Positions 39,401 through 53,100 of a stretch of 64,000 nt of DNA are shown piece by piece. The stretch is from Cladopsammia gracilis. Taxonomy: Eukaryota > Cnidaria > Anthozoa > Scleractinia > Dendrophylliidae. Under the pieces are notes generated by a model that had not been told where the DNA came from, ran no database searches, and saw nothing but the letters and a program-made list of their open reading frames with translations. The DNA lies in assembly GCA_022457155.1 (NCBI GenBank), contig JAJGOT010000123.1, positions 1,444,501 through 1,508,500 of the forward strand, read 5' to 3'. Position 1 is the first letter of the stretch, and each line of letters begins with the position of its first letter. A program made the position numbers and the translations under genes.

Positions 39401-42400
39401 CGCCCTCAAAGAAGCAAGGAGAGTGTTTAAAGACAGTGGAAGGCCTAATGCCAGGAAAGTTGTTGTGGTTATATCAGATAAAGCTTCTGACAGCAGCTAT
39501 AACGACATCAAGGCTGAAGCAGAACGTTTCAAAGAAGACGACATTGTGATTGTCAGTGTTGTTATTGGGGAGGACGCGGACGCTAAAGAACTGGAAGGTT
39601 TCACTCCTTATAATGTGATAGAGACAACAACAGATGAGTATCCAAAGGAATTGGCCATGAAAATTATTGTGCTAGTACTGAAAGGTAAATTAATTAAATA
39701 ATAGCAGTAATAAATGTAAATAAATCAATTATCAGTATTAGTTCATGTTTGTAAATTAATGTAAATGTATTTATTTTAATTTATGCTAATAAATTAATGT
39801 AACACCAACAACAAACAAAACTTTATTAGGCATATAAACTTAAATACAGTTACCCTGCAAATTAGCAAAAACGCTATTCGAGGCAGGGAAAAGTAATGTA
39901 ATTGAAAATAATAAAGGTTGGACAATATAACAATACAGAAGCTGATCTGTAGAGTTACAGATTTTTTTAAAGCTTTGATAAAATCATGATATTGGTGGCA
40001 GACACGGGAAATAAATGAAATGTGCAAATTATACCAATTTCATTTGTTTAATATCACAAAGTATTTGGGGAACATCAATATAGTCATCTGTTTTCTGAAG
40101 AATCTCCAGAAGAATTTGTTTGATTTTCGATTTGAATTGAGATTTCCTCAACGATTTAAGGGATTTAGGTAGTCCGTTCCATATCATAGCACCAGTTCTC
40201 GCAAATGATTTTTTCATTTTTTCCGTTCGGGAGTACTCAACATAATAATTTTGGTTTTATGCAGACCTGGTTCTATAGTTATGTACATCGGTCGTTAGTC
40301 TGAACATACTTCTCAGATTACTTGGAACAGTTTGGTGATAAACGTTAGTCCTCTGAGCCTCACAACCATCCCTGATTTTGTCCTGTAGGGTTAGAATAAT
40401 TAGCCTTGTGTCTTTTGATACCAATTCACTGACATTCTTCTGTCGTTTGTATGTAGAAGCGCGGTGATGTAGTATTTAGTACGTTGTATTTTTTTTTGAC
40501 CTGAGGGTAAGTGGTTCGAGCCTTTCCCCCCACAACAAACTACCCTTATTCCGCATTATCTCTCAAGATTCACCTAGGTGAATAAATGGTACTAGCAAAC
40601 TTCAATTGAAATCTAAAACAATACTGGGACAAGTAAGCTCTACGATCGACTAGAATCTCACTCAGGATGTTGTAGCAATGCTTTGAGTTCCTTCATGCTG
40701 TAAGCATTTAAGTTCACCGCCGGCTCCGATGAGCCATCCAGCTCAATCAATTCAATGAATTGAACACGGTATTTACCTTTACTATCTATTGTTTATTCGT
40801 ACAGACCCTAAAGGACCCGAGTTAGACCTTGGCTTTGCAATTAGTGTGGCACCAGGCGTGGGACAAGAGAACCTCAAACTCGTGAAGAAGATAGTGCAAG
40901 AAATGATTGATCGGTATGGCGTTGGCCACGTGCGCTATGGTTTCATGGTATTTGGCTCATCAGCAGAAATAAAGATCCCGTTTACAGACCAAGTTACAGA
41001 CCCTGCTGACCTTAAAAAAGCTGTTGATGACGAGTTAACATCGACGTTTAGTTCTCCAAATGTAGACGCGGCTTTGGGAATAGCAGCGACGTTATTTAAT
41101 GGTTCGACACGTGCTCAGGCCAGGAAGATCCTTATTGTCATCATGGACAAAAAATCATCAAGCGAACCTAGCAGCGTACAGGTAGGTAATATATGGTGAA
41201 AGTGTTTTTAAAGGGGGTGTCACGGAGATTTTGTTTCATGTAGAAAAACAAAACAAGAAACGTTTTTTATTCAACAGTAACCGAAAAATAATGGTCCAGT
41301 GGTGTAATAAATTACAACAAAATGTACCAAACCTGTCGAGGAGTGTCTCTACTCGTAGACGGACTTGCTCTGAATGAATTGCGAATTGAAAAACAATTAG
41401 CCTAACTTTCTTCAAGTTTTGACATTTTCGTTTCCAAAATGATTTGTTCCTCTTTCAAGAATTAGTGGATTTCGTTGTTCGCTTGCTGTTTTAGTATGAT
41501 TTCGTAAATAAGTAAAGCAATGGTAGCACGATTTTGACCAAAAAGCTCAAAATCCGCGTGGTACTTCCTTTAAAGATACCCGGTATAACACTGTGAGGTA
41601 CCTTTTTTTGCAGGAAAAGGCAAGAGCACTTGTACATCGAGGAGTTACTGTTATTCCAGTTATTATCGGAAATGAAGTTACAAAGGAGGATGTAAAACCT
41701 GGTACCGATGATGAAGATCGCATTGTTCCGATGAAACCAACAGATCGCCCTAAAGATGTAACAGACTTTATCGATGAACAGATCAAAAAGGCAATTAAAG
41801 GTAATATTATAAAGCCTCTGAACTGGTCTGATCACGTTAACTCATTAACTCCCAGAGTCAATCATGGAGACATGTAGTGACGTTCTAACTTTTGAGTCTG
41901 TTGAAGAAATCCTATGGTGTGACCATTCAAATGAAATCTCTTCAGCAGTACTTTTGCATGGTACCATTTGTTCTAACTTTTGAGTCTGTTGAAGAAATCC
42001 TATGGTGTGACCATTCAAATGAAACCTCTTCAGCAGTACTTTTGCATGGTACCGATTGTTCTAACTTTTGAGTCTGTTGAAGAAATCCTATGGTGTGGCC
42101 ATTCAAATGAAATCTCTTCAGCAGTACTTTTGCATGGTACCATTTGTTCTAACTTTTGAGTCTGTTGAAGAAATCCTATGGTGTGACCATTCAAATGAAA
42201 CCTCTTCAGTAGTACTTTTGCATGGTACTATTTGTTCTAACTTTTGAGTCTGTTGACGAAATCCTGTGGTGTAACCATTCAAATGAAACCTCTTTTGCAA
42301 TACTTTTGCATGGTACCATTCGTTTTTTTCAATATTTTACAAAATTAAATTGGGATTTTCCTTTCCTTCCTTGGGAGTTAAAGGGTCAAAAGGTGGTCCG

Positions 42401-45400
42401 AAGTTTTCTAAACAAACTTCTAAGACGGACCGCTCACAAATTGATTTCTGATTAAATTGTGTTTTTGAAAAACTGTTCAACTGTTCAAAAGATAACTGTT
42501 TTGTGTAGAGTAGCAACGTTTATATAGGAGTCTAATCTGCAATTAATATGGAAGTACTCAAGTGGAAATTGATGCGTGTCTTATGCTCGATCAAATAATA
42601 TTTTGCACACTGAGGCTTATTCAATAGCATCTATATTGTGATATCTTGGGTAAACTAGTGGGAAGCTGTAAAAATGCCGGATAAGTTTGTGTGGGAATTA
42701 TTACAATAAATAACAAATGCACGGAAGTATGTAAGGCCGAAAATCATTATCATGTTTGCTGACATTGTGTTTCTCAGATCCTCCGCGATTGATTGAGGTC
42801 AACCTTGGTTTCGCAATCAGTGCCAACTCAGTGGACTCGGACAGAACATTTAAACAAATGCAGGAGATCATTAAGTCTGTTATGGATAAATATCCACCGG
42901 CAAACATTTACTACAGTGTGTTATCGTTTGGTAACCCACCTGTGGTTCATATCAAGTTCGATGATGAAATGTCAGACAAAGATAGAAAGAGAGCAATTGA
43001 CTCAATTGGTAAGGCAACTGGCCAAGCGTCTCTTGATAAAGCTTTGGACAAAGCAAGGAGCCTCTTCAAGGAAGAAGAAATAAAAAGACCAGCTGCGAAA
43101 AACATTCTCGTGGTTATTGTTGACAAAAAGTCTGATAGCAAGTTGGGCGATGTCCGTGCTTCATCCAGGCTGCTAGAAAATGATGGCATCAAGGTGGTTG
43201 TGGTAGGTGTTGGTGGTGAAGTTGATAAACCAGAAACTGATGCTGTAAGTCCAACCTCAATTCCCGCAAATACAACAGATGACCCAGATGCGGTGGCCGA
43301 GAAGATAATAGAAAGTATTGACAAAGGTGAGGTATATTCCAATTCGCTCCCCGCTCAACCGAATATAAAACATTTATCATGTAATAAGCAACCACATATT
43401 GGAGTGTGTCCATACGAGCCGCGTGCGCCCTTTTTATTGATCCATCACAGAAAAGATACGTGGAGATTGTAGTTAATCTCACAAGACACACACTATAACA
43501 ATACATACAACTAATAACTCAAAAGACAAGGTGGAAAAAACTAACACTGTAATAGTAAAATTACAGACCCCTAGGTAAACAGCTATAAATACATGAACTA
43601 ATGAGCGAAAAACTTCAAGGTGTGATCGTATAATATTCATTGAATCAATAACCTGAATCTTAAAGAAATATATTTATTCTGTAAGCCTGTAAAGTACTAT
43701 AACAGCTCAAGAGTAACACGGCACGAGGCACATTGATAGAACATTGTCACAATCTTCAGTTTTCCTAATATACTTATTATAGTGTACTTATTATAGCCTG
43801 CTGTGTTGCTACTCTTTCCAGTTAACCGCAACAGCCACGAACATTGTGTACATTTTCAGCATAACGGAATGCAGTGAGTTTATTTTAATGCATCACGTGG
43901 TGCATTTGTCTGTATCACGTGTTGCCTTATTCACTTCACGTGTTCACTGCACAAAGGAAGTGCAATCATGCGATACAAAAACGTTCATCACGTGCATCAC
44001 AGACATGCATTTGCACGTGATACAGACATGCATTTGGAATAGACTCGCGGCATCACGATCGTTCTTCAGAAGGCGGTTGAAATATTTGTGTGTGTCCTAG
44101 TAATCAGACTTTTAAAGTATACGTTATCAATTGATCGCGTATTCATAACACTTGCCGGCATTTTGTGAAGTGCGGGTAAATTGCTAGCCTTAGGTGAGTG
44201 ATGTGCCACCTGTTCGAATAGATCCAGCATCACAAGTTAATTTTGCACTTTAGTAAAACTGGAATTAACAAATACTAGTGTCGACAAAACTTGGGAAAAG
44301 TCTTTCTCTGAGAGAAACAAGTGTGGTAATACTTTGCTGTGACCTTTGTTAGTCAGTGGATATCAGCAGACGTATACTAAGCAATAGCCTTGTTGACAGT
44401 GTTCACATTACGCTATAGTTACTTACCACTGTAATAAAGTGTGTTTCTTTTTAAGATGATTTATTGTTAATTGCAGATACTCGAGATATCCCTGAGATCG
44501 ATCTCGCCTTTGCATTTAGTGCTGCGGCAGTAGATGCCGACGACACGTTTGACAAGATGAAAGATGCACTGGACACTATCATCAAGCAGTACGGTACAGG
44601 CAAGATCCGTTATGCAGTAATCACATTTGGCAGCACATCGTCTGTTGTTGTTAACTTCGGCGACGAGCGTGGAAAGGATGAATTGCGTTCCTTAATAGAG
44701 CAGCTCGGACGTCCCACTGGTGACCCAGACATAGAGAAGGCCTTGAAAGAGGCGGAGAGCTTGTTTGAGAACGTTCCTCCCAGGCCTGGTAGCAAGAAAG
44801 TGCTTGTCATTTTCATAGACAAGAAGTCAACAAATAGCCATAATGACATCAAAGAAGCTGCCAAACCGCTAATCGAGAATAACGTTACAATTGTACCAGC
44901 TGTTGTTGGCTCAGAGATCGATGGGGATGAAATAGAGGTTATTCCACCAAATAAAAACTACATCGCAATCTGTCCACTTCCCACACCAGAGACATGGCCA
45001 GAAGAAATAATTGACAAGGCCTTACAAGGTGAGAAAGACCAGTGGGTGTTTCATGGTGTCGCAGAAGCTATTGTTGGTTAGATACTGTGTTGTGGTGTGG
45101 GTATTGTTCAGTGTCTTTTGTTTTACGCTATTCGGTGATCGCAAAATCCGCAATACTAGGAAACTGCCAGATCAGTTAACGGAAAGCGTGCGAGACAAAC
45201 ATGTTTTGAAGAGATTTATATTGATGCTAAACATCAAGGACTGGTTGCTTGACATTAATCCACGAGTATTTTTTTCTTGTTTCAAAGCAGTTTTCCAGGT
45301 TTTATTCGAGTTACATTGTTTCGCGAAAGCTAAAAGATGAAGTGGATCCTACTGAATCCTGCATGGTTCACATTAATCATCATCTTTAGACATCAGACCC

Positions 45401-47061
45401 AGAGCTTAAACAGTTATGAGAGAACCCGATATTTTCATGCAATAAAGTTGTTATTTAATAGATGATAACTGAGGTTCAGATGTAGAGGTTGGCCGTTTGA
45501 AATTTTTAGTAAGTTCAGCATGCGAGAGCGGCACGAATGGAAGCATGCGATCCGCTCTGGTAAACGATGAGGTTGCACTATTCAGTTTATCCGGATCGCA
45601 CGCGGAGCAGAAAATTAATGGTACATGCTATGGACTGGTTTTCTGGGTTTACTCAAACGAAACAGCGTTAATATGCGAGCCTTGAACGAGTTACAGCAGT
45701 GAAACAGGACATCACTCGATCACTCGATCACTCGATCACTCGATCACTCGATCGGTTGTTAACACTGAGCCCGCGATATGTAATGGCCACCTGCCTTACC
45801 CATAGGTACGGCGTTGGAGGGAGGGGAGTGTGGGGGTTGGACGCAGAGGGTGGGTTTTCGGTGAAGCAAAACGTCTGGGAGATGGGAGAGTCGGAATGTT
45901 TTGTATTAACGAGTTGGCTCATCAGTACATATTTAACTGTTCGTCCACCAAATTTTGTTCTTTACAGAGCTTCCAAAGATTCCAAAACTCGACCTGGGCT
46001 TTGCAATCAGCATTGGTTCTTTAGATGCTGCTGCGAACGTACAAAAGATCAAGGACACAGTCAAAGCTATCATCGATCGTTATGGAAAAAGTGATATTCG
46101 ATACAGCTTTATCCTGTTTGGCAATTCTCCCTCTAGAATAGTTAGCTTTACGGATAGTGAGCGTTACAACATCGAGCTTTTAAAGAACAGAGTCAATAGC
46201 TTCTCAAGAGTGTCTGGTGCAGCTCTAGACAGGGCGCTTGATGAAGCCAAGGAGATGTTTGAGGATACAGCCAGGCCAGATGCCAAAAAGGTTTTGGTTG
46301 TCATTATGGATCAAAGCCAGACGAGCGACCGCGAGAAAGCGAAGGATAAGGCGAGAGAACTGAAAGAATCACGCGTTAAAGTAGTGCCCGTGGCACTCGG
46401 AGAAGAGGCAAGCCCTGACGAACTTACTGAAATCACACCGAACAAAGATTATCTGGTGGAAATGGAAAAAGATGAGAATCCAGAGAAAGCTGCCGAGAAA
46501 ATAATGATCAAAGTACTCGAAGGTAATTCCATAGACATGTTACGAAATTAGTAAGAAAAAAAAACGAAAAAAAAGAAACATCATCCATTTGGTAAGGTCA
46601 ACTCTGTCCAAGACCCGTCTCAGAGTGGTGTCAGTCTTATAAAGAGTTCAGTTACAGTAAAATGAGTGACTGCAGTGCTGTAAAGACCAACCTTAGGTTC
46701 CGTCTTGTCAGAAGTTGTCGGCTGGGCCGATCAATTCGTAAATAGTATGTCATTATTTTTTTCGAACTGGCTGTCCAGACCGATCGTAGACAGTATGCAT
46801 AATTTTAATGGACTTGTAGAAGCAGATCTGGCCGGTCACTTCTGACAAATGATAAGGCCGTTAGAAAGGTGTCTAAGAGGGTTGTCCTTTTATAAAGTTT
46901 CACCTTTTTTATTCGTATTTTTTAAATTGCGGAGTAGGGAGTTACTCTGATTCATACACCCTAGCTAGTTCTTACTGTTATACTGTGGGTAATATTAGCT
47001 ACATACTGAGCCTCCTAGGAAGACATTCTTTGTTCTGGTCACATGTTTTTTCCTGCGCTTC

Positions 47062-47100
<39 letters not shown>

Positions 47101-50100
47101 TTTATTTCATTATCAATAAAACAATATTTTAAAACGTTGGCAACCCGCAGTTAGCATAGCTAATCGAGGCGGGTTGTCAAAAATAAGAACAAAAATTGAC
47201 ATAATAAATAATAAAAAAATAATATGACTGAAATTAACATTAACTCCTAATAACATGACTGAAAGGAAAAAAAAGAAAAAAAAAACTTTTTACATGTATT
47301 ATGGTTTACTTAATATTGTAGATCTCAGTTATAGCTACTGCTTTACTATTTTATTCAACAGAGTGGGCGAGTCAACATAACTGTCTTCGGTGTCGAAAAT
47401 TTGAAAGAGGAGATCTCGAATTTTTTGTTTAAAAGCAGTTTTCGGGAGTCTACGTATTTCAAGCGGAAGGCAATTCCATACTTTTGCTCCAAAAATTGCA
47501 ATAAAATTACTCACCTGGTTCGTGCGCGAGTACTTAATATAAAAATTATCTGACGTAAAGACCCTGCCCTTCTTCGGAAAGCTGTGCGTGACAAGACCAG
47601 AGAAGGTCTGCATAGGAGGCTAGGTTAGGTACAGTGTTTGAAATGGTACAGTCGAACTTCCTATGCCACTCGTAACTCTCTCCAAAACATCACTTTGTTT
47701 TCGCGCCTTTTTCTTGCTGTGTGCCCCATTAAAACACCAGTAAACTATATATTTTCTGAAAGCTTAACAATTAAAGATTACGAAACCGTGTTTGTTTTAA
47801 GCAAAAACTATTAATGTGTTTAGAATATAACGAGTGATTTCCAAAAAGAACATCCTTCACAAAATTAAGCTCCGCTTTAGCCGAAAGAGGAACTAAAGAA
47901 GGAGATGAACATCGCGCCCAGTACCTAACACCTTTGTCTAAAAAATGCAATGAATTTACTCTCTCTGTCTGAAAGTAAACGCGGTGCCTAAGAATTCAGC
48001 TCTTGGGCGTGTCGGTCATATTAAAAAACTAAAGAAGACGGAATAACTACAAAGTAGTTTCGAAAAATGCGAGTTCACTCTTTCATTAACGTTTTCCTCG
48101 GCGTTGCCGTCGTGGTAGCTTAAGGCCCGTAACAATCATCTCTCCTAGGCAAACACTTTTCAGGTATTTTGAGTATCTTGGCCCGACTATACTTATTTAC
48201 TGTCTTGTTCAGATATCCCTGTTGAGGAAGAGATGCTGGATCTTGCATTTGCTCTGAGTGCTACAGCTTTGAAGTCGGATGAAAACTTCATGAGAATGAA
48301 ATCAGTCATAAGTGAGATTCTCGACACCCACAGCTCCTCATCTGTGCGATACAGTGTCATCACATTCGGAAAATACCCAGATGTAGAGCTTGATTTCGGA
48401 GACGAGAACGAGCCAAAGCGAATAAGAGAAGTACTGCAGAGCATTTCAAAGAATAGTGAAGGAGCTGATTTGAGTAGGGCGCTGAAGAAAGCATTGAAGC
48501 TGCTCAACAAAGCAGCACTAAGTCGGCCCGATGCGAAAAGGATTCTGGTTGTAGCCATGGATAAGACGTCAGACAGTGACGAGATTGCAGTGGACGTTGC
48601 TGCGAAATCGCTAGCGCAAGATGGCGTCCGAGTGATTGCTGTTATTTTTGGAAAAGAAGGCGATCCGCAGGAATTGACGAAAACAACTTTGAACGAGAAC
48701 AACGTGATCAAGACTACTGACTCCGACAAGGCAAAGGATATTGCAGCTGAAGTGATGGAAAAGGCAAAGAATGGTAAGAACTCGTGTAAGACTGGTATGA
48801 AAGGGGATGGAGTTCTCCGTCACATTAAGAAACCGCTCATTTTCGTTCACGTAATGCGCATGGGTAGTGGCTACACAATTACGACCCACGCCAATTTTCT
48901 CACGTTTTGTGCGCGTTCGATCGTTGTGTTTGCTTGGCTACCATCTTGAAAGACATGGTGTGCGAATTCCTGGGTAAGTAAGATGGCATTTAAACAAACG
49001 CAAAGATGGAACTCTGCAAACACACGGGAAAATAAGGGTCTGTGGTCAGTCTGGTTCACTTTAAATTTAAATTTTAATAAACTTACACGACGGTTTTATC
49101 AAGTGAGTTGATAGTTAACTATTATAGCGCGAAAGCGCAATAATAGTTTTATAATTCAACACGTTGATAACAAAGCACAGTTTGAAGAAAAAATATCGAG
49201 GCCGGTCCGTCATTTTTGCATTCTCTTGTCAAAATGCGAAATTTACCTCCATCGTTGGATATACGTCATGTAGACATAGCGTATATCGATAACTTTTTGA
49301 CCATATTTGGGCAGTGTATCAATGTGTTGAATTATAAGGTAAAACAGCCACCGTAAAGAGATTCAAAAGCTGACGTTTCGAGCGCTAGCCCTTCGCTCTT
49401 CGCTCTTCGCTCTTCGCTCTTCGCTCTTCGCTCTTCGCTCTTCGCTCTTCGCTCTTCGCTCTTCGCTCTTCGCTCTTCGCTCTTCGCCTTCATCTTCTTA
49501 TGGTGGCTAATTTACCTTATCAACTGACTTGACAAAACCAAATTTTCGCGTTTTACTCCCCCCTTGTGTTTCACAAAGGAGAAAGTCACAGTCACTTTTT
49601 CACTCCAACAACAAAAGATACGAGAACTCTCCGCTCACGAAAATAAGTAACAAGCCGTCACGATCTTATCAGTTACGAAACAATTTTACGCCGGGGTGGG
49701 GGAACGGTTATTTCATTTGAAAAGATAAAACAAAAAAAACATTTAATTTGTCATTTTTATAAAATTGGACTTTCCAATATAACCTCTTCATTTCAAGTAC
49801 CCCACATCCTGTTATCATTCCTTCAAATGAAGGAAAGGCTAGTGTTTAATTTTAGAAGTCCAGGTTTTACACTGAAACATTTTTCTTCTAATTTTTGTCA
49901 GATTCGCTGCCGACGCTGAACGTCGATCTTGGATTTGCGATCAGTGTAACAGACATTGGGGCTGACCAGACGTACGAAAACATGAAAAATGTCGTGAAAT
50001 ATATCGTGAACACATACGGAATTGCCAGTATCAGATATGGTGTTATCCTGTTTGCTGACTCAGCCACCACATATATACCTCTCTCACAAACCTTCCCTGA

Positions 50101-53100
50101 CAAAATGATGCTTACGAATCTTCTTGATCGATACCCTGCGCCCCAAGGTGAACCGGATCTGCAGAAGGCTTTAGAGGAAGCAAAGAGCATGTTTGATAAA
50201 GCACCAGCCCGTCCCGATGCTAAGAAGGTGCTAGCTGTGATAATGGATAACAAGTCTATAAACGATCTCAGTGAGATTAAAAAGGCAGCTCAAGGTTTCG
50301 AAGAAGAGGAGATCCAGGTTGTGCCGGTCGGAGTTGGAAAAAAAGTTGAGGACAAAGAACTGGAAGCCATTACGGGCAACAAGAAAAATGTCATTACTAC
50401 TGACAAAGATGGCGACCCTTCAAGTGTGGGTAAAGAAATCATCGATAAAATCATCCAAGGTAAATTGCTTTGTTATAGTTAAATGGTGTTTATAGAGCCG
50501 TTTTCATTTGAGTGTGCAAAACCAAAACCAAAGTAATTACTCTGACCAATCACAGCAGTCGTAAACAATCCAATGAACCAATCAGAGCTCGAAGCAATTA
50601 TATGTCGGCGGCGCCAAGCGCGGGAAAACGCGTGCGAGCAAGTCACGATTGGTTTTGGTTTTACTTCTGATTGGTCGAGAAAGTGGCGCGAGATTTTTTA
50701 GCCAATCACAAAGTTGCGATCTCTTAGTCTTACTGATTCTGAAAATATAGGGGCCGCTACTTTCGGAATTCTATGATTCAAGGTCAAGCCCAAATCATAC
50801 CGTCCAGAAGGATGTCGGACACCTTATTGAGACTTATATAACGGAGTAACTGGTTAGCTTTCAGTTGAGGTTGGAGTTAGCAGTTTATATAGTTAAATTT
50901 AGAACTAAGCAACCCGTGAAGCTAGGTGGTACAGTGGTACGGTAGGCTATGTAAGCCTAAGCCTAGCTGAGGTCACAGAATCAATCCTGAGTGGGGATTT
51001 TAGATTTTCTTTTTTACGCTTAAAAATGTATTGAAAATAAAATTCTAAGTGTCTCAGTAAGGTGTCCGACGTCTTTCTGGACGGTATGATTTAGGCACAA
51101 CCGATTTAAAACGGCTGGGAAACCAATCACAGCACGCATTATTTGATCAGAATGTTATAACTGAAGGCAGATATAGTGAGATTTCAATAAAACAATATAT
51201 TGTTTCAAACGTTTATCAATGGTATTCTTTAAAATGGTATTTTTGGTGGTCACTGTTACAGTGACACTGTCACTTATTTTTAGTATCACTTTGAAAAGCC
51301 AAAAAACATATTTGTTTCACTGGAAACCTACAAATAATGGTCCAGTTTCGTTAACAAATACTCTACCAAGGCACAGAAACTAGTATTCATTATCTTTGGC
51401 TGCGGATGGCTGCGGATGGAAATGGATTGCAACTTGGAAAATTTGGCCATTTTTTTCAAGTTCCTACCAAGTGTCGTGGAAAAATCGCAAAAAAACTTAT
51501 TATGGTTTGTTCTTCCTTGAAGAAATCACTTGATATTATCTTGTTGGTGTTCTAAAACCATTTTAATGTTTGAGCAAAGGTACTTTGTCATATATTTAGT
51601 GTATTTTGACCAAACCACAGCAAAATCTGCCTGACAATACCCCTTTAATTTCTGTCTTTTTAGACCTTCCCTCCATTCCAAAAACGGACCTCGTCTTTGC
51701 TCTCAGTGCCAACGCCGTCAAAAGCAAAGAAAATTTCCAGCAAATGAAAGACATCATCAAGACCATGATTGACAATTTTGGAACATCCAGAATTAAATAT
51801 GCTGTCATAACTTTTGGAAATGTCCCGATTACAAGAATTTCCTTCAACGATGCTTTATTAGACGACAAAAAATTGATAGAGTTGGTAGATGCCGTACAGA
51901 GGAGTTCTGGCGCACTGTTAGACAAGGCTCTCGAAAAAGCAAAACTGCTCTTTGAAACGGAAGGACGTTCTGACGCTAAAAAGGTACTGGTGGTAATTAC
52001 GGATAAGAAATCCAGCAGTTCTCTGAATGATGTAGAGAATCAGGCCAAGGCGTTAGAGGATGACGATATCAAGGTTATCCCAGTTGTGCTTGGAAAGGAG
52101 TCTGATGGTCCAGAAAGTACAGTAATAACACCAAACAAAGAGAACATTGTCGCTGTTGATGAAGGAGATGACCCTGCAGTGACTGCTGAGATTATTTTGT
52201 GGAAGGCGTTGAAAGGTAAACCTTCTGGGATTAGTTAACATTTGAACTCCCAGAATTAGACTGTGATATGTCCAGAAATGCAGGCAGAGGGGGCTACTCC
52301 ATGACTGGGATCACAAAGTGTCCTCACCAATAAAAGTTCACCAAAATACACGAAATTCTGTCATATAGGCAGTAATATGAAAACGACAAACAACTCTGTC
52401 AAATATGAAGTACTTGTTAAACAATACTTAGCTCCATTTCTGGACATAAGTGAACTTTGAGTAGTACATGCAGCACTCCCAAGAGTGCCAAAATTCAAAT
52501 TCAAGAAACATCCCAAATTTCATTTTGTAAAATACTGAAAAACAAATGGTACCATGCAAAAGTACTGCTGAAGAGGTTTCATTTGAATGGTCACACCATA
52601 GAATTTCGTCCACAAACTCAAAAGTTAGAACAAATGTTACCATGCAAAAGTACTGCTGAAGAGGTTTCATTTGAATGGTCACACCATAGGATTTCGTTAA
52701 CTCAAAAGTTAGAACTACACTTTATGTGAGTCTCCATAATTGACTTGCAGGGAGTGAAAGGTTTAGTCTGTAGTAGATGAAATATTTAAGTGAAAAAATT
52801 AAAATAAATTAAAAGCCCTTTGTAGTGGTAGTTTTCAGTATTTTACAAAACGAAATTTGGGATTTTTCTTGATTTTTTCTTTTGGCCGCTCATTAGAATG
52901 AATGGAAAAATAAAATGTTTTTTTTCCGAATTTTCATGCAGGCTTTTGAACGCTCAAAATTATTTTTTCGCCCGTTTTTTAGTAAGTGGCTAATATCAAC
53001 CGATCACAGCTCGTGGAGTGTCATTGCAATTATAAATTCCCTATGAATACCCGGTGATCTTAGGAGCCATTTTTGTAGCTCTTGCTTCCGTCTTCTCTTA

